Below, one piece after another: positions 11,503-22,822 of a DNA stretch of 64,000 nucleotides; the first letter of the stretch is position 1, and each line of letters starts with the position of its first letter. Both the position numbers and the translations under genes were made by a program. Origin of the DNA: Plantago major (Eukaryota; Streptophyta; Magnoliopsida; Lamiales; Plantaginaceae); assembly GCA_026545765.1 (NCBI GenBank), contig CM048842.1, positions 44,649,431-44,713,430 of the forward strand, given 5' to 3'. The notes beneath the pieces are model-generated. The model was not told where the DNA came from. It did not search any database and saw only the letters and a list, made by a program, of their open reading frames with translations.

Positions 11503-11638
11503 TAATTAAATTTTTGGAAGTAAAGTTTTATTGTAATTAATTGAATATATATTTACATTTTAAAATTAAATCGCTGTCAAAGTTGAATATCGTTGACTGT
11601 ATAAAGTCAAAATGAGAAATTTAATTTAGGAGGGAGGG
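11503..11638. mobile_element. Right half of the MITE split by Copia-1
   Basis: Reverse-complement partner of 3855-3983 (aatgtaaatatat, tcaaagttgaat, gttgactgtataaagtc on the right arm). Ends GGAGGGAGGG followed by TA at 11639-11640, a Stowaway-type terminus. Confidence 0.7.
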
Positions 11639-12829
11639 TAACTAATATTTGCTTGAACATAAAAAGTTGTAAGGTTCAGATCCGGCCCTGATCGTAATGC
11701 AGTTCGGAGAAAGTCCGATTCGGAACATTCTAATGGAGTTGTAATTGATATGGCAACTAATGTCAGCGGACTCTCTCTCAACCTATAGTGCTTAAATGTT
11801 TTCGCAGGGATTATATACAAGGCTAACCATATCGACGAATCAATTGATTCTAAGAAGTTGGAGCAAGTATATATCTGATGAGTTTCAGTATATATGACAA
11901 AAAAATAGAAGATCTACGTGATTCGAAGTGAATAGTTTTAGCTAGCAGTATATATCTGATGAGTTACAGTATATATGATAAACCGTAATCCCAAGAACAC
12001 GCTGAGACAGTAAATCAGAGCCCCTTAGACCAATCTTCGTAGGTCTCATATTTATCTTCATAATCTCATATTTGAGGTAAAACAACGTAAAATGGCATAA
12101 AATTTGAGAATCTCAGGAATCCTAAAAGAACACTGGTCCACCAATTTTTATACACCATCCCATCTCTCATTGTAAATGAAGGAGAGAGAAACATGATTTT
12201 ATCCTATAATTATTCAACGTGCAACAGCATATAGGTGCACATCATTTATCTCTATACTATTTTGTTAAAAATAATACTCCTAACATTTCACCTTCTCATA
12301 TAACTATCCAAAATAATAGTAGGAGGTGAAGTAGGGTAGATATTTAGAGTAAAATTTTAGGTAACCTACAAAGAATGCTCTTAGAGCACTAATAGTAGGA
12401 ATCCTATATATTTTCTTTAAAATCTATCTCAAATGAGCCACTATGCTATTTTTAGGGAGAATTTTATTTTCTACATAATTGTAGGAGACACATTTTCAAT
12501 AAAAACGAACTAAAAAGTTTGTTGGGTCCCATCAATTACTCCTTCAATAAGTTTTAGGAGTGCTCAAATGAAGGATGAGATTTACAACATTGCAAATTTG
12601 AGAGTGGGTCACACTACTTTTAGGTAACCTGAAAATGAAACATTTTTATTGTTTTAACAACATTTTATCCTAAATTTAGTATAAAATAACTAAATGAGCC
12701 TCCTACAACTAGTGGTCTTCATTAACAAAATGATAAAAGAATTCACATGTAAGCAGCAATTAAAAACATTTTTAAATCTGAATATTTTGATCCTTTAAGA
12801 CCTTTAGGCTTGGTCAACCAGATAATAAA
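11639..12829. other. Intergenic, possible decayed MITE at 12384-12719
   Basis: No gene seen. Within it, 'gagcactaatagtagga' at 12384 and 'tcctacaactagtggtct' ending near 12718 are imperfect inverted copies about 335 bp apart, which may be an old MITE; no convincing target duplication was found. A short repeat 'tatatctgatgagtt' occurs at about 11870 and 11950. Confidence 0.35.
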
Positions 12830-13125
12830 ATGCGCAGTTCTTCAATTGGCAAACTATTATGCATTGCAGCTAAAATTGTTGAACTAGCTGTCATTGATGC
12901 CCCCAAAACACAATTGTATCTTGATCCTCCCATGTTTCCTAGGGCTCCCCTAATTGCACGCTGGATGCAAGACGAGTGTTACAGGTTGAGTAGAAGAAAC
13001 AGCAAACAAATTATGACTAATCTATGGGAACAAGTAGCACTGCACGGGGATTGTCCTCGTTGGCGAACAAGTTATGACTATGTATGGGAACAGGTTGAGT
13101 AAAAGAAACAGCAAACCGCAATGTA
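12830..13125. other. Unrecognised sequence with an internal direct duplication
   Basis: An open frame of 91 codons on the plus strand (12830-13102) has no recognised domain. Its second half is partly built from a duplicated segment: 'caggttgagtagaagaaaca' near 12982 recurs as 'caggttgagtaaaagaaaca' near 13091, and 'ttatgactaatctatgggaa' near 13012 recurs as 'ttatgactatgtatgggaa' near 13073. It lies just beyond the 3' end of the importin-alpha-like copy and could be part of the rearrangement that truncated that gene. Confidence 0.35.
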
Positions 13126-13487
13126 AGAGAGTATATAATAGAATTCTCTGTTGGCTGTATTGATCACTAGGAGTCTAGGAGCATCCAAGATCATAAAAGC
13201 AGTTCAGGACCAATGACACATGTAATTCGCACGCGAATGTATAAGACAATAATGGTCGACTAAGCTTGCCTATACAGGCCATATTTACGGAACTATGTAG
13301 TAATACATTGCATATGGTGGATACAGTAAGATCCATTTCTTTAAAACATAATGATAGCAATATATGAAGTTCTACGTGACGGGGGAGTAGTATTTTGCAC
13401 GTCTAACCTTATCTAAAAAGTACCATCAGAGTAAAACATACAAAACCACATAAGCTTGTTATTCTAGAAGTTAAAGAAAATCTGTAC

Positions 13488-14982
13488 CTTGACCAATTCA
13501 ATGTCATGCGTTATGTTAGTCAACACCATGATAACAGGGTAAACCACAGATTGAGATCGATGCCTGAAGGTAATCTGAGAATACGATCCTAGTTACAACA
13601 TGCATTTACAAACTACCAATACTGATAAATTTGTAACAACAGCATACATACCTTAAAAGCTCAATAGTTTTTGGAAGGGTGATAGCAGCAAAGATATCTG
13701 GATCCTGAGTAAAACCACGTCTGAAAAGATATGCCAATCCCCAACATGCTTCCGTCAAAACTGTGACATCTGTAGTAGAAAGGAGCGATGTAAAAACTGG
13801 GAATGCCGGCTGGAGCTGCTCAATTTCAGTTCGAGGTGTTCGCCCACAAAGATTTGTTACAGTCCAGGCTGCAGTTCTCAGCAAAGATAAGCTCTTACGC
13901 ACATTCAACAGTGTCAAAAGAGGACACATTGCTCCACAAGTTACAAGGATAACACAGGCACACAGCAACTAGAAGAACAAGCTAAGTTCCCTAAGACACA
14001 CAAAGCCTGCAAGTTGATGCAAGGAAGGAAACTGGGTGACTTATTAATCGATGGAGATTAAATAAGATGATTCACAAAGATGGTAACGAAACCTGCTCCT
14101 TGACTTGGTCACTTGATGACTGAGTAAGTTTGACAAGAAGAGGGACAGCTCCAGAATCGACCATGATCTGTATGTTTTCAGTAGAACCGGCACTAATATT
14201 TTTCAGAACACGTGCAGCTTCGACCTGCCAAAGGTATTGTAATAAACTCGTTCGAAATAAATGTTGGAGAAAAGCCAAGCCAGATATAATGTAATGTAAT
14301 GTAAGAAAGTATTAACCTGGAGGCACTGGTAGTCATCCAAGTTAAGGAATTCCATAAGGCGAGGAACAGCTCCAGAACGTACAACATCATCAGTTGGTGG
14401 CTGCTGGTCTTCTGTTGGTACATGCATTTACAGAAGAGAATAGAGATATGGATGGTGTCATGGTTATTGATATAATTAAAATTGGCTAGGAAATAGTGAT
14501 GTAACTAACTAAATGATTACCAACAGACAGCAATTTGAACAAGTTAGTAGTAGAATCCAGCTGCAGAAGAGGATCATCAGACATAAGGCCAGCAATTGTA
14601 CCAGGCAGGGAACGTAACAGTTTCCTAAAAGAGGTTCGATTGATCAGGTCAGGCAGGGTTTCGCGGCGAGGTATGAAAAAACGAGCGACTGACTCATACT
14701 CCATCCGTGCCCGCTGTTCCCGTGTCCTACGCGGGTGCGGCAACTTGGATGCTTTCTTTCTAAGACGACACCTTCTTCTGCCGTGTGCTAACTGCCGGCA
14801 ACTCTTTTGCTTTTGAAGACAACACCTCCTTCAGCCGTGTGCTAACTGCCGCCAACTCCTCTGCTTTTGCTTTCGCTTTCGAAGACACCTCTACGTCTCA
14901 CTTGCGGCTGCAATTCCTCCTCTGCTTTCGCTTTCGAAGACACGTCGTTCAGCCTTGTGCTACGTCTCACTGGAGGCGACAT
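13488..14982 (-). pseudogene. Importin-alpha-like gene copy, truncated
   Basis: Importin alpha is the nuclear import adaptor that binds basic localisation signals through armadillo repeats. Coding blocks with GT-AG borders on the minus strand: up to 14521, then 14411-14317, 14224-14093, 14006-13652 and 13563-13488. They read like armadillo repeats 1-4 of the family: SLPGTIAGLMSDDPLLQLDS, SGAVPRLMEFL, GSTENIQIMVDSGAVPLLV, SLLRTAAWTVTNLCGRTP, LTEACWGLAYL. Most splice phases agree. Breaks: the fourth block needs a frame shift near 13942 to join LCVLGNLAC to CGAMCPLL; the importin-beta-binding N-terminus is not recognisable; and no exon for the remaining repeats is found between 13487 and 12800. 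The homology is clear; loss of function is inferred from the missing C-terminal half and the frame break. An expressed short form remains possible. Confidence 0.82.
14750..14982 (-). repeat. Degenerate repeats at the 5' end of the importin-like copy
   Basis: Read on the minus strand, an ATG at 14982-14980 starts MSPPVRRSTRLNDVSSKAKA. The following ~60-bp units repeat the theme 'V-S-T-R-L-K-E-V-L-S-S-K-A-K-E-L' about four times with frame shifts between units (in plus orientation, 'gtgtgctaactgccg' twice and 'tttcgctttcgaagacac' twice). This occupies the place where the importin-beta-binding region would be expected. Confidence 0.5.
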
Positions 14983-15135
14983 TCTTCTTTTAATTCGATT
15001 CCAGGAATAGTGGGTACAAAGTGTAGGAAAGGGCCTGCCTTTCCATTAGGATAGGAAAGTCCGGCTTTTTAAGTTTCTCGCCGTCAGTGGTCAGACCAGT
15101 GCGCGGTCAACGGTCAGACTGAACTTTTTCCCAAA

Positions 15136-15412
15136 ATGTAAAAACTCACGGACACAACATTAATTCCCCAGTTAAAAAAACTCACAGACATAATATTAAT
15201 TCCCCCAATTATAAAAACTCACACACACAACATTAATTCCCCAATTATAAAAACTCATAGATACAACATTAATTCCCACAGTTAAAAAAACTTACAGAGA
15301 TAACATTAATTCCCCCAATTATAAAAACTCACACACACAACATTAATTCCCGCAATTATAAAAACTCACAGACACAACATAAATTTTCAGTTTTAAAAAC
15401 TCACAGACGCCT
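15136..15412. repeat. Minisatellite, 36-37 bp unit
   Basis: At least seven tandem copies of a unit with 'aacattaattcccc' followed by 'aattataaaaactcacagac'. The 'acattaattcc' core recurs at about 15156, 15192, 15229, 15265, 15302, 15339 and 15376, a steady 36-37 bp step. More degenerate copies ('agataaatctcac', 'cagttttaaaa') trail to about 15620. Confidence 0.85.
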
Positions 15413-15770
15413 GATAAATCTCACATATGCAAAAACCAATGAACCCAGAGATAAATACCGGAGATCTGGCATAGATACTCACAAACATAAGATAAATCTC
15501 ACAAATGCAAAAATTAACAGATAAAAGATAAATCCACCAGTTTTAAAATATTACTGACATAAGATATATATCACATACATAAAATAAATATTTCAAATAC
15601 AAGATAAATCTCACTTGTGCAAAATATCACAAGTCAATAATGACATCAAAACACAATCAAATGCATTTACACAGCCGACCAAAAGAAACAGAGCAAAAAA
15701 GCCTGAATCCTAAACAGGAGAAGAAGAAGATAACAACACAACACAAGCACAACACTCCAAAAATTAAACA

Positions 15771-16124
15771 ATGGAGTTGTACTGGTTCATCATCACCGTA
15801 TCCCTCTGCCTAATCGCCATAATCAAATCCACCATCACCACCCTATCAACTCCCTCTAAACCCCTCCCACGAGGTCCACTCCGCATCCCAATAATCGGAA
15901 ACCTCCTATGGCTCCGCAACTCCCTCTCCGACCTCGAATCCATCCTCCGCCGCCTCAAAACTCGCTACGGCCCTCTCATCACCCTGCGAATCGGCCCTCG
16001 CCATTTCATCTTCGTCTCCAGCCACTCCCTCGCCCATTTCGCCCTCGTCCAGAACGACGACGTCTTCTCCCGATTTGTTGGGTTTGTACGGCGTTTGAGC
16101 TATTTAGGGGTTTTTATAGTGTAA
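15771..16124 (+). pseudogene. Cytochrome P450 (CYP89A-like) N-terminal fragment
   Basis: Starts with an ER signal-anchor (about residues 5-24, hydrophobic), then the proline-rich hinge (PLPRGP), PIIGNLLWLRNSLSDLE, RYGPLITLRIG, FVSSHSLAHFALVQNDDVFSR. These are the features of the first exon region of plant CYP89A P450s, which are ER-bound haem mono-oxygenases of roughly 500 residues. Only 117 codons are open; after the DVFSR block the expected DRP continuation is lost and a stop comes at 16122-16124. The I-helix, ExxR and haem-binding cysteine are absent downstream. GC content is higher than in surrounding DNA, as is usual for coding sequence. A clear 5' leader lies upstream, so a truncated transcript could still be made. 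Confidence 0.85.
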
Positions 16125-17513
16125 CCGAGATTTTCCGGGCAGCTAGAGAAACTAACCGCGAGCGGTTTAATGTTAAAAAAACTGGCTTTTCTATATACTA
16201 ATGTAAAATCAGACCCTATACTATTCTTACTCAATAGTGGGTGATGACCTATTTAACAATCTTATTTTGAGGTGCGATTAAGGAAAGTTCTTTGAAATAT
16301 GGGTAAATTGCAACTTTGAGAAAACAATGGTATCTTCAACCTCGCGATCGATCAATTCAAATATTCTGTGATTGTGGTCATGTCCAAATCCAAGCCAATA
16401 TGCCATGCTTGATATTTTCGTAAATCAAGTGTATGTATCAATGTATGAATGTATGGTGATATGTTTAATTTCAGCAAAAAAAGTGATTTGTGGAGTAAGA
16501 ATTATCAATGAATAATTTTATACTCCCTCCATTCAGAAAAAGTGTTACATTTTATTATGATCATTTATATCGTTTCAAAGCTGATTTCTTTCTTAACGAT
16601 ATTAATAAATAAATTATTAAAATTATATAATGAAAATTTAGTAATTAAATTTTTTTATATGATTTTATTAAATTATTTACTATTATCGTTATGAAGTAAT
16701 TAATATTCAACGATTCAAATGCCAAATCAAATGTAAATTTCTACGAGGATTAATTGATAAGTGTAATCATAACTGGTACTGCACTAAAAACTTTGGAACT
16801 TGTTTTCATATTCCATGCTGTAATGGACCTCTCCATTTCTCTATTTTCAGCTATTTTCCTGCTTTATTTTTTCATGTCAGTTGTACTACTACTTTAAACC
16901 ATGCTTTCATGCTTTATTTTTTCATGTAGTTTTACATGAGATTTCAAGCCTCGAGGTCCAATACTAAAAATTGACATGTAGGATCTCTATTTTTCTATTT
17001 TCAGCTATTTTTCTGCCCAACTTTTCTGGTAAGCTGTAGGTCTTTTTTTTCTTTCCATCAGACTTGGTTTCAGTAAGTTATCAATATGTTCCTTAGTAAG
17101 CTGTAGGACCAATTCTGCAAAAAAAAAATCGTACGACCAAAAAACGAAGAGGACCTCGGGTTATACGACCAAGAATCCAATTCTCCCATTGAAATGCTTT
17201 ATTTGCTAGTCTGGAATGTAATTAAGAAATGTGTACAGCAGCTTAATTCTGCTTCCCTGTAGACAAATTTAACCTACTGTACCAGAATGGGCTTACTGAT
17301 TTTGTTTCCCTTTCTTACACAGCTTGCTCTCATACTTTGGATAAAATGAATAGATAGTATTGAATTTAACAAAACATAAAGCAGAGAGAATTCTTTTTAA
17401 TAGCCGTGTGGAAATTATTCATTACATAATCTGCATTACAATGCTCACTATATCATCCATTTCTTGTTTTTCAGTCACTTGTATGTATTAACTACAAAGC
17501 CTTATAACTGACA
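16125..17513. other. Intergenic
   Basis: AT-rich, no gene recognised. A single MITE-type end (ACTCCCTCCATTCAG at about 16532) has no visible partner. Short direct repeats of 'atgctttattttttcatgt' at about 16858 and 16910 mark a local duplication. The last 100 bp before 17514 would be the 3' UTR of the RING gene. Confidence 0.5.
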
Positions 17514-18390
17514 TCAGATCCCTCTAAATCCCCCAGGCACACTGCTATAAGTACTATTTATACGCGTTGCGTTTTGGTCCATGATCACAGCTCTGCAAAC
17601 AGGGCATTTACCTTGGCTCTTCACCCATGGTACAATGCATTCCTCATGGAACATGTGGTCGCAAGGAGTGAGCATCAGGAACTGTTTGGTATCAAAATCT
17701 TCCAGGCAAACCGCACACCTTTTCCAATCATTGTCAGGCTGAGAGCTTCTTGCGGATTCACTGCCGGTGGACTTGGCAGTACCTATTCTCTTGACAATAT
17801 TGCTCAAGTGTGGACTGTAAAGTTGTTTCCTCAGACCACATATAGCTTTCTTTTGCTCTGCTGGACTTAACTTTGATTCGTCCTGTGGTGGGTTCTGGTA
17901 ATACCATTGTTCGTGGTTATATGTAGGAGAGTCGCGCATAGGGTGTCGTGGTCTTGAATACAATTCATAAGCCTCGACGAGTACTGGGTCGACTGCTGGT
18001 GGTGGTGGTGGCAATCTGAAAAGACCAGCAGTTTTTTGTTTTTATAAAAGCTTTGGTTTAAAAGCAAATATTGAAGTCAGATACCAATGAGTCACCTGGG
18101 TAGGCCAAAATTAGGCACTTGTATCAATCTTTCTCCGTAGAATGACCAAGGATCACCCGTGTGCCCTGTAAGAGTCTGTATCCACAAACCGAAAGTAAGA
18201 GACAAGGGTCAGAAGCATAGACGAAAACATTATACACCTGTGTTGCACAAACCAGAGATCTCTGTGCACGAGGATATCCTGGTGGAGGCGATGTTGACAT
18301 GTTCCAGTTGTTGTCAGGCACATAAACCCAGTACTCCGGACCTGGATGCCAATTCTCTAGCTGCCTTGTATTGCGGGAGCTTCGGCTCAT
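17514..18390 (-). CDS. RING-H2 finger E3 ubiquitin ligase-like protein, 3 coding exons
   Basis: Predicted 244-residue protein from exons 18390-18238, 18175-18096 and 18015-17514 (minus strand); all borders are GT-AG and the joined length is a multiple of three. The ATG at 18388-18390 is the first one upstream in frame. The C-terminal part has a full RING-H2 at about residues 178-218: C-x2-C (CAVC), a central C-x-H-x2-H-x2-C (CDHMFHEEC) and C-x2-C (CPVC). The middle has a proline run (LPPPPPAVDP) and a conserved-looking tryptophan/tyrosine-rich stretch (EQWYYQNPP). The N-terminus has WHPGPEYWVYVPD. No membrane segment or signal peptide is seen. RING-H2 proteins recruit E2 enzymes and promote ubiquitin transfer; the substrate is unknown. 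The gene looks intact. Confidence 0.88.
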
Positions 18391-19230
18391 CGTCACCAAA
18401 TCTTGAATGATGAAATTGAATGCTTCAGGCTGTTGAAATACAGCCTCCTGGTGGTTGTTTTTACCCTATGAGCTTATGACATAAGATGGAACTTGTCCTT
18501 TTTGTGTTGTCTACCATGTAATTTGCTATAGGAATAAGAGATGCCTTTTTTTTTCTGTTGCGTAGTGGAGCTGAGGATAAAAGATTCATTACTATAACCG
18601 AGTTAAGAAAGGAATATGATTCCTACATTATCAGTTACATTTTGTAGTTGTGTTAACAAGTTGAAACCAAAATCACTTGTACTTCAGAAAAAGGCAATTC
18701 ATATTCCAGCTCTTTTGATGTAGTGCAGAAACCTCTTATCATACTTCATTCAGTTCCAACCGATGGTTTGATATGATTCTCCAGGCATTTTATCATTCGA
18801 AAGTCCCCTCAATCGATTCTTTTTACCTTTTACTGATAAAGCCTACAACCCCTAGGACATAGGTGAGCATCTCATCACAAATCTATCACATAATTGAATA
18901 CTCCATCATGGATGACATAGTTAAAAGCAATTGCAACCGAAGCAGGATCAAGAAAAACATTCAACGCAATAGCATTTTTTGGGCACCCCGAAACTTTATA
19001 ATCACAGCCAAAGCCAATGTTCAGAGAATGCCTGAATCTTAATAAGCAAGGTAGAAGCTTCTGTAATCTGTACACTGGTTCATGTGTTCATAAAATTAAA
19101 TAAAGCCTTAATCTTAATGTTATAATGACTAATGTGAAAATGAATCGTACATGAAACTATGCTTTGCTGAAGAAAATGTTTTGCTCAAACAGTCACGTGC
19201 TAGATCATGGATACGGTTCAGCAACAGGAT
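18391..19230. other. Intergenic between two minus-strand genes
   Basis: Should hold the promoter and 5' leader of the RING gene (right next to 18390) and the 3' UTR of the Mpv17-like gene (left of 19231). No other coding exon is convincing. Confidence 0.5.
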
Positions 19231-22013
19231 TCACCTGCTCATGGTTGAGGATAGGTAAAAGTTCCAGAATATAGATCCCATGGACATGAAAGCAACACGG
19301 GCTTGAAGAGGCACCACCCTAAATGAAACAAAAACAAAAGAAAAGAATCATGTAAGTTCGCACAGCATGCTATGTCTGAAGATGACAGCTTTGCTGAGAA
19401 TAGGACAAACTAAAAGAAAGTATGTGATCGACAACCACTGGCCACTCATAACTTCATAAGACAAGTTATGTGACCAGGTGAGCAATTTAAGATTGTTCCA
19501 CCTGAACGTTTGTTATCTTAATAATGATATATTGAAGTTCGGGTGAATGCAACTAACACTCAAACTATGTAACTGATAGTTAGTATACTTCAGACCACAA
19601 ACCATCTATTACTGCAGAGAAAGAACTTTTGGTTAGACTAAAGTCCCTTAATTTCACATTCACGTAATAGAAGCATTCATTCCTAAGCACTCTTCAGCCT
19701 GACCAAGGACAGGTTTGATTCTCAAACTGACAACCTAAGATGTTCAAATTTATTTGGTCTCCGCATTAACACGCAAAAATACAAGAAATCACTATGCAGG
19801 ATATTCATACTACAGGAAAATAAATAGGTCAAACAAAACGATTTCCAATTATAAGACTCTTAATTCACTGTTCTTGCTGAACAAGATCCAGCAAACTCAA
19901 CAACCTGGGAGAGGGTTAACTTTTAAGTACCATACCCAAAATTCAGTATGCTGACTGGTATCCAGAATCTGAAGCCTGCAAGTAAATTTTTATGGAAATT
20001 AAAGAAAAATTTAGGAGCTGAAGTAATTCATACAAAAATTAAATACTTCTGAAAATGGTTATAAAGGACTTTACCAGTCAATAGTGTTGGGAGAGCATCG
20101 TTCTTGTACTTGTCAGGAAGCTCAGCAAGTTTTCCTTGCCATAGGTTGTTCCAGGCAAAAATAACAGCAATCACAGTTGGGCCTAATACAATTTGGTTCA
20201 ATATAACCTGCCAAAGGAAGAAGAAGGGGTGGGGGGTGGGAGGGAGGGAGGCAAAGATAAACAAACAGAGGTGTTAGACGACACTTATCAACTGGTGTAA
20301 GTTTCTTGATAAAACATAAATAGTTCATAACGTGTCAGCTTACCTTTGCCATCAGATTCTGAACATTTTGCTTTGGCATGCAATGATCAAGGAACTGGTA
20401 CCATACATATGAACCAGGGCCATAGAGTAGGAACCCGTATGAGGTCATGCGAAGGGCCCGAATCCAGTCATGTTCAGGTAAAACTGTGCTAATAATTTCC
20501 TGCAAGATGATTTTTTTTGGTCAAAACAGTTAAAAACTTGGTGATTCAGCCATTGTTTAGGGCTCAACATAGATAATGGAAGCAACAGCCTGATGAAAAT
20601 ATAGAACAAACCAAGAAGCGTCTAATACTATAATTCCCAAATATATGTCGCATATATCACAAACTTCAGGGTTTAATATCAGGAAACGGTTACAGATATG
20701 CAAAATTTAAACCCTTCTAGTCTGATATTGATTAGACAAGAGTCAGGTTCAGAAATGTTTGACGTGCAATGAAAAGATCACAATGAGAAAAAATTTCGAA
20801 AGCAACATAATTATCTTCCAAGAGATGAAACACTCCTAACTCGACTTGAGTGTAGACTGAGCACTAAACGACTCCTTCCACAAACTAATTGCATCACCTT
20901 GTCTTTACTCATTTGTCATGATTAACTATTTTAAACTATGAGCTCATACTGACAAATTATGGACTCATTGTAAAGAATATAAAAGATGAAGGTGAACATC
21001 TCTTTCCGCATCATATATACTTGGAAGGATAAGATAATCTTAAATCTACTTGATGACTCGTGAACTGTCTAATGATTCCTTCATAACATAATCACTACTC
21101 TTCAAAACAATTACCATATAACACGAACTAATGGCTGGACACCAGTTGCATATCTAATAGACTCTTTACAATGAAACTAATTGGAAAGTTCTATTCCAAT
21201 TTTATAATAATAACCCTCACTCTTGAAGCATATCCTTGACAAAACAAAAACACTAGGTGCTAAATGGTGACTCAAGACTTTGATCGCATCTCATATCACA
21301 CGATTACAATACAACATAATCAAATACTGGAATTCAATCATATATATCTAAACTTTGTCCAATATACCACAATCGTAGATACTAGATAGCAATAGCATAG
21401 ACTAAGCTGCAGTCTGTCAGCAATAAAGAAAGAATGGCCTTTCTTACTACGAGCCACAAGGACACAACATAGTGGACCACCTTACCAAGTTCACGATTCC
21501 GATACCATATGCAAGAAAAACTGAATCATTCCCTAAGTTGTCATAAAAATGTAATCTTTTTACAACCATTGCCATTTATCAACCAATAGACGCCAGGTCC
21601 TTGGAGCATAAGCAGTAAAAAAAGCATACATCCAAACAAAACTACAAACTAACCCCACAAAATCACAGAGAATTGAAACAAAACCGAAAAATTAAGAAAC
21701 TCATAAAGTCGTAAAAAAGCAGTATGTCCAATTGTACCTTTAAATCTTGGGAATCTGAAAGAGAGTCCTTGTTTTTGACCCATCGTTGGCGTAGCTGGGC
21801 AATGGTGTCGCCTGTTAAGGCAAGGGAAGCAGCTGTGGCGGCTTGTTTGACCGGAAAAGTGTAACCACCGCCACTTGCGGCGTCTGAGGCGGAATGTTTG
21901 GCATCTCTGCTGCCGGAGTTTCTCTTCTTGTTGTTGTTACGGCGCCCTTTATTGTTGTCAAATGGACCTATTCCCCAAATGCCGCCATTTCCACTGGCAC
22001 CCAAAGAAACCAT
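19231..22013 (-). CDS. Mpv17/PMP22-family membrane protein, 5 coding exons
   Basis: Five exons on the minus strand, 22013-21738, 20499-20344, 20207-20075, 19975-19936 and 19318-19231, give 693 nt and 230 residues with GT-AG borders and consistent phases. Family blocks are all present: GDTIAQ in exon 1, HDWIRALRMTSYGFLLYGPGS and WYQFLD in exon 2, LNQIVLGPTVIAVIFAWNNL in exon 3, GFRFWIPV in exon 4 and VPLQARVAF...GSIFWNFYLS in exon 5. Members are four-helix channel-like proteins of peroxisomal, mitochondrial or plastid membranes. The N-terminal ~45 residues are Gly/Asn/Lys/Arg-rich, so a targeting role is possible but not decided. One family-typical Trp before VVPLQ is Gly here at the exon 4/5 junction. 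Intron 1 is 1.2 kb, the others 99-617 bp. Appears functional. Confidence 0.92.
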
Positions 22014-22445
22014 TTTCAGAAACTCAGCTCAACTCGGATATTTTGGAACAACCAAGTCTTACTTTCATAAACCGAGTTGTATTTTGATTTAGGTTTTTTA
22101 CAAGTTAAGTTTTTATACCAACTTAACCCGTGGCCCGTGGCGAGTCCACGGTATAGTTTACTTTTAATAATAAATAAAAATGTGAGGATTAAGTAAATTA
22201 ATCGAGAAAATAAGATAGTCAAAATTCCTTGTAGACAACGTTGGTCGTGGTGTCGGTCGATAGTCATTCTTCATCCAATATTATATCATTGAGTGTTTAT
22301 TTATGTTAACTATATCAAATGTAAAAATAGGGTCCTACCATACTCGACTTGTTAATTAGTAACAGGTACATGTTTTTTTACAAAAAAATTTATCCCTCAA
22401 ACGGAATCAAAATAAAATACAAAAGTATACAACACAATCAATAGG
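22014..22445. other. Upstream region of the Mpv17-like gene
   Basis: Probable promoter and leader of the minus-strand gene starting at 22013. A short inverted 'acccgtggcc / cgtggcgagtccacgg' GC-rich patch lies at about 22126-22152. No coding region seen. Confidence 0.4.
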
Positions 22446-22638
22446 GTAATTCCTAACAATATCGCGGTGATATGTGGTCACCCCATTACACACACACACA
22501 AATATTATACAAACGTAATTTCACATGTTACAGTTGTTTTTTCCAACCCACCGGTTCCCAGCAACCCCGCGGTGGTATGCGTCACCCCACCAAAGACACA
22601 AAAATTATTATTGTACAAACATAATTTCACATGGTACG

Positions 22639-22640
<2 letters not shown>
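22446..22640. repeat. Imperfect tandem duplication of ~110 bp
   Basis: Two copies, about 22453-22530 and 22561-22640, share 'cgcggtgatatg(t)ggtcacccca', a CA-rich or CAAA patch, 'ttatacaaacgtaatttcacatg' and a final 'tacagtt/tacggtt', with many small differences. Confidence 0.65.
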
Positions 22641-22686
<46 letters not shown>

Positions 22687-22687
22687 T
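22639..22687. repeat. (TAA)n microsatellite
   Basis: About 16 uninterrupted TAA/AAT triplets. Confidence 0.95.
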
Positions 22688-22689
22688 TA

Positions 22690-22822
22690 TTAAAAACACT
22701 ATTCATGATCGTGGCCACGACCCATTGTACATGATTTTTCTAGATTTTATCGTCGTTTCAGTCGTGGCTCATGGATGCCACTATTCACGACCATCACTGT
22801 GACCATTGGGAATGGTTTAAGG
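22690..22822. mobile_element. Right-end remnant of a Harbinger-like MITE
   Basis: Resembles the right end of the element at 2447-3159: 'aacactattca', 'ccactattcacgaccatcac' and the terminus 'gaccattgggaatggtt'. No matching left end is visible, so this is a truncated copy. Confidence 0.55.

Noticed and set aside
3979..11507. Target duplication for Copia-1
   Set aside because: The flanking pentamers are TACAT and TAATT; two mismatches in five are not convincing.
14535..15054. Plus-strand open frames opposite the importin-like copy
   Set aside because: They are antisense shadows of the minus-strand exons and of the short repeats upstream; composition fits the minus strand.
16532..16546. MITE at ACTCCCTCCATTCAG
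   Set aside because: A single terminus without the inverted partner within the next kilobase.
22690..22822. Complete MITE
   Set aside because: Only the right end resembles the Harbinger-like element; no inverted partner or TAA duplication was found on the left.
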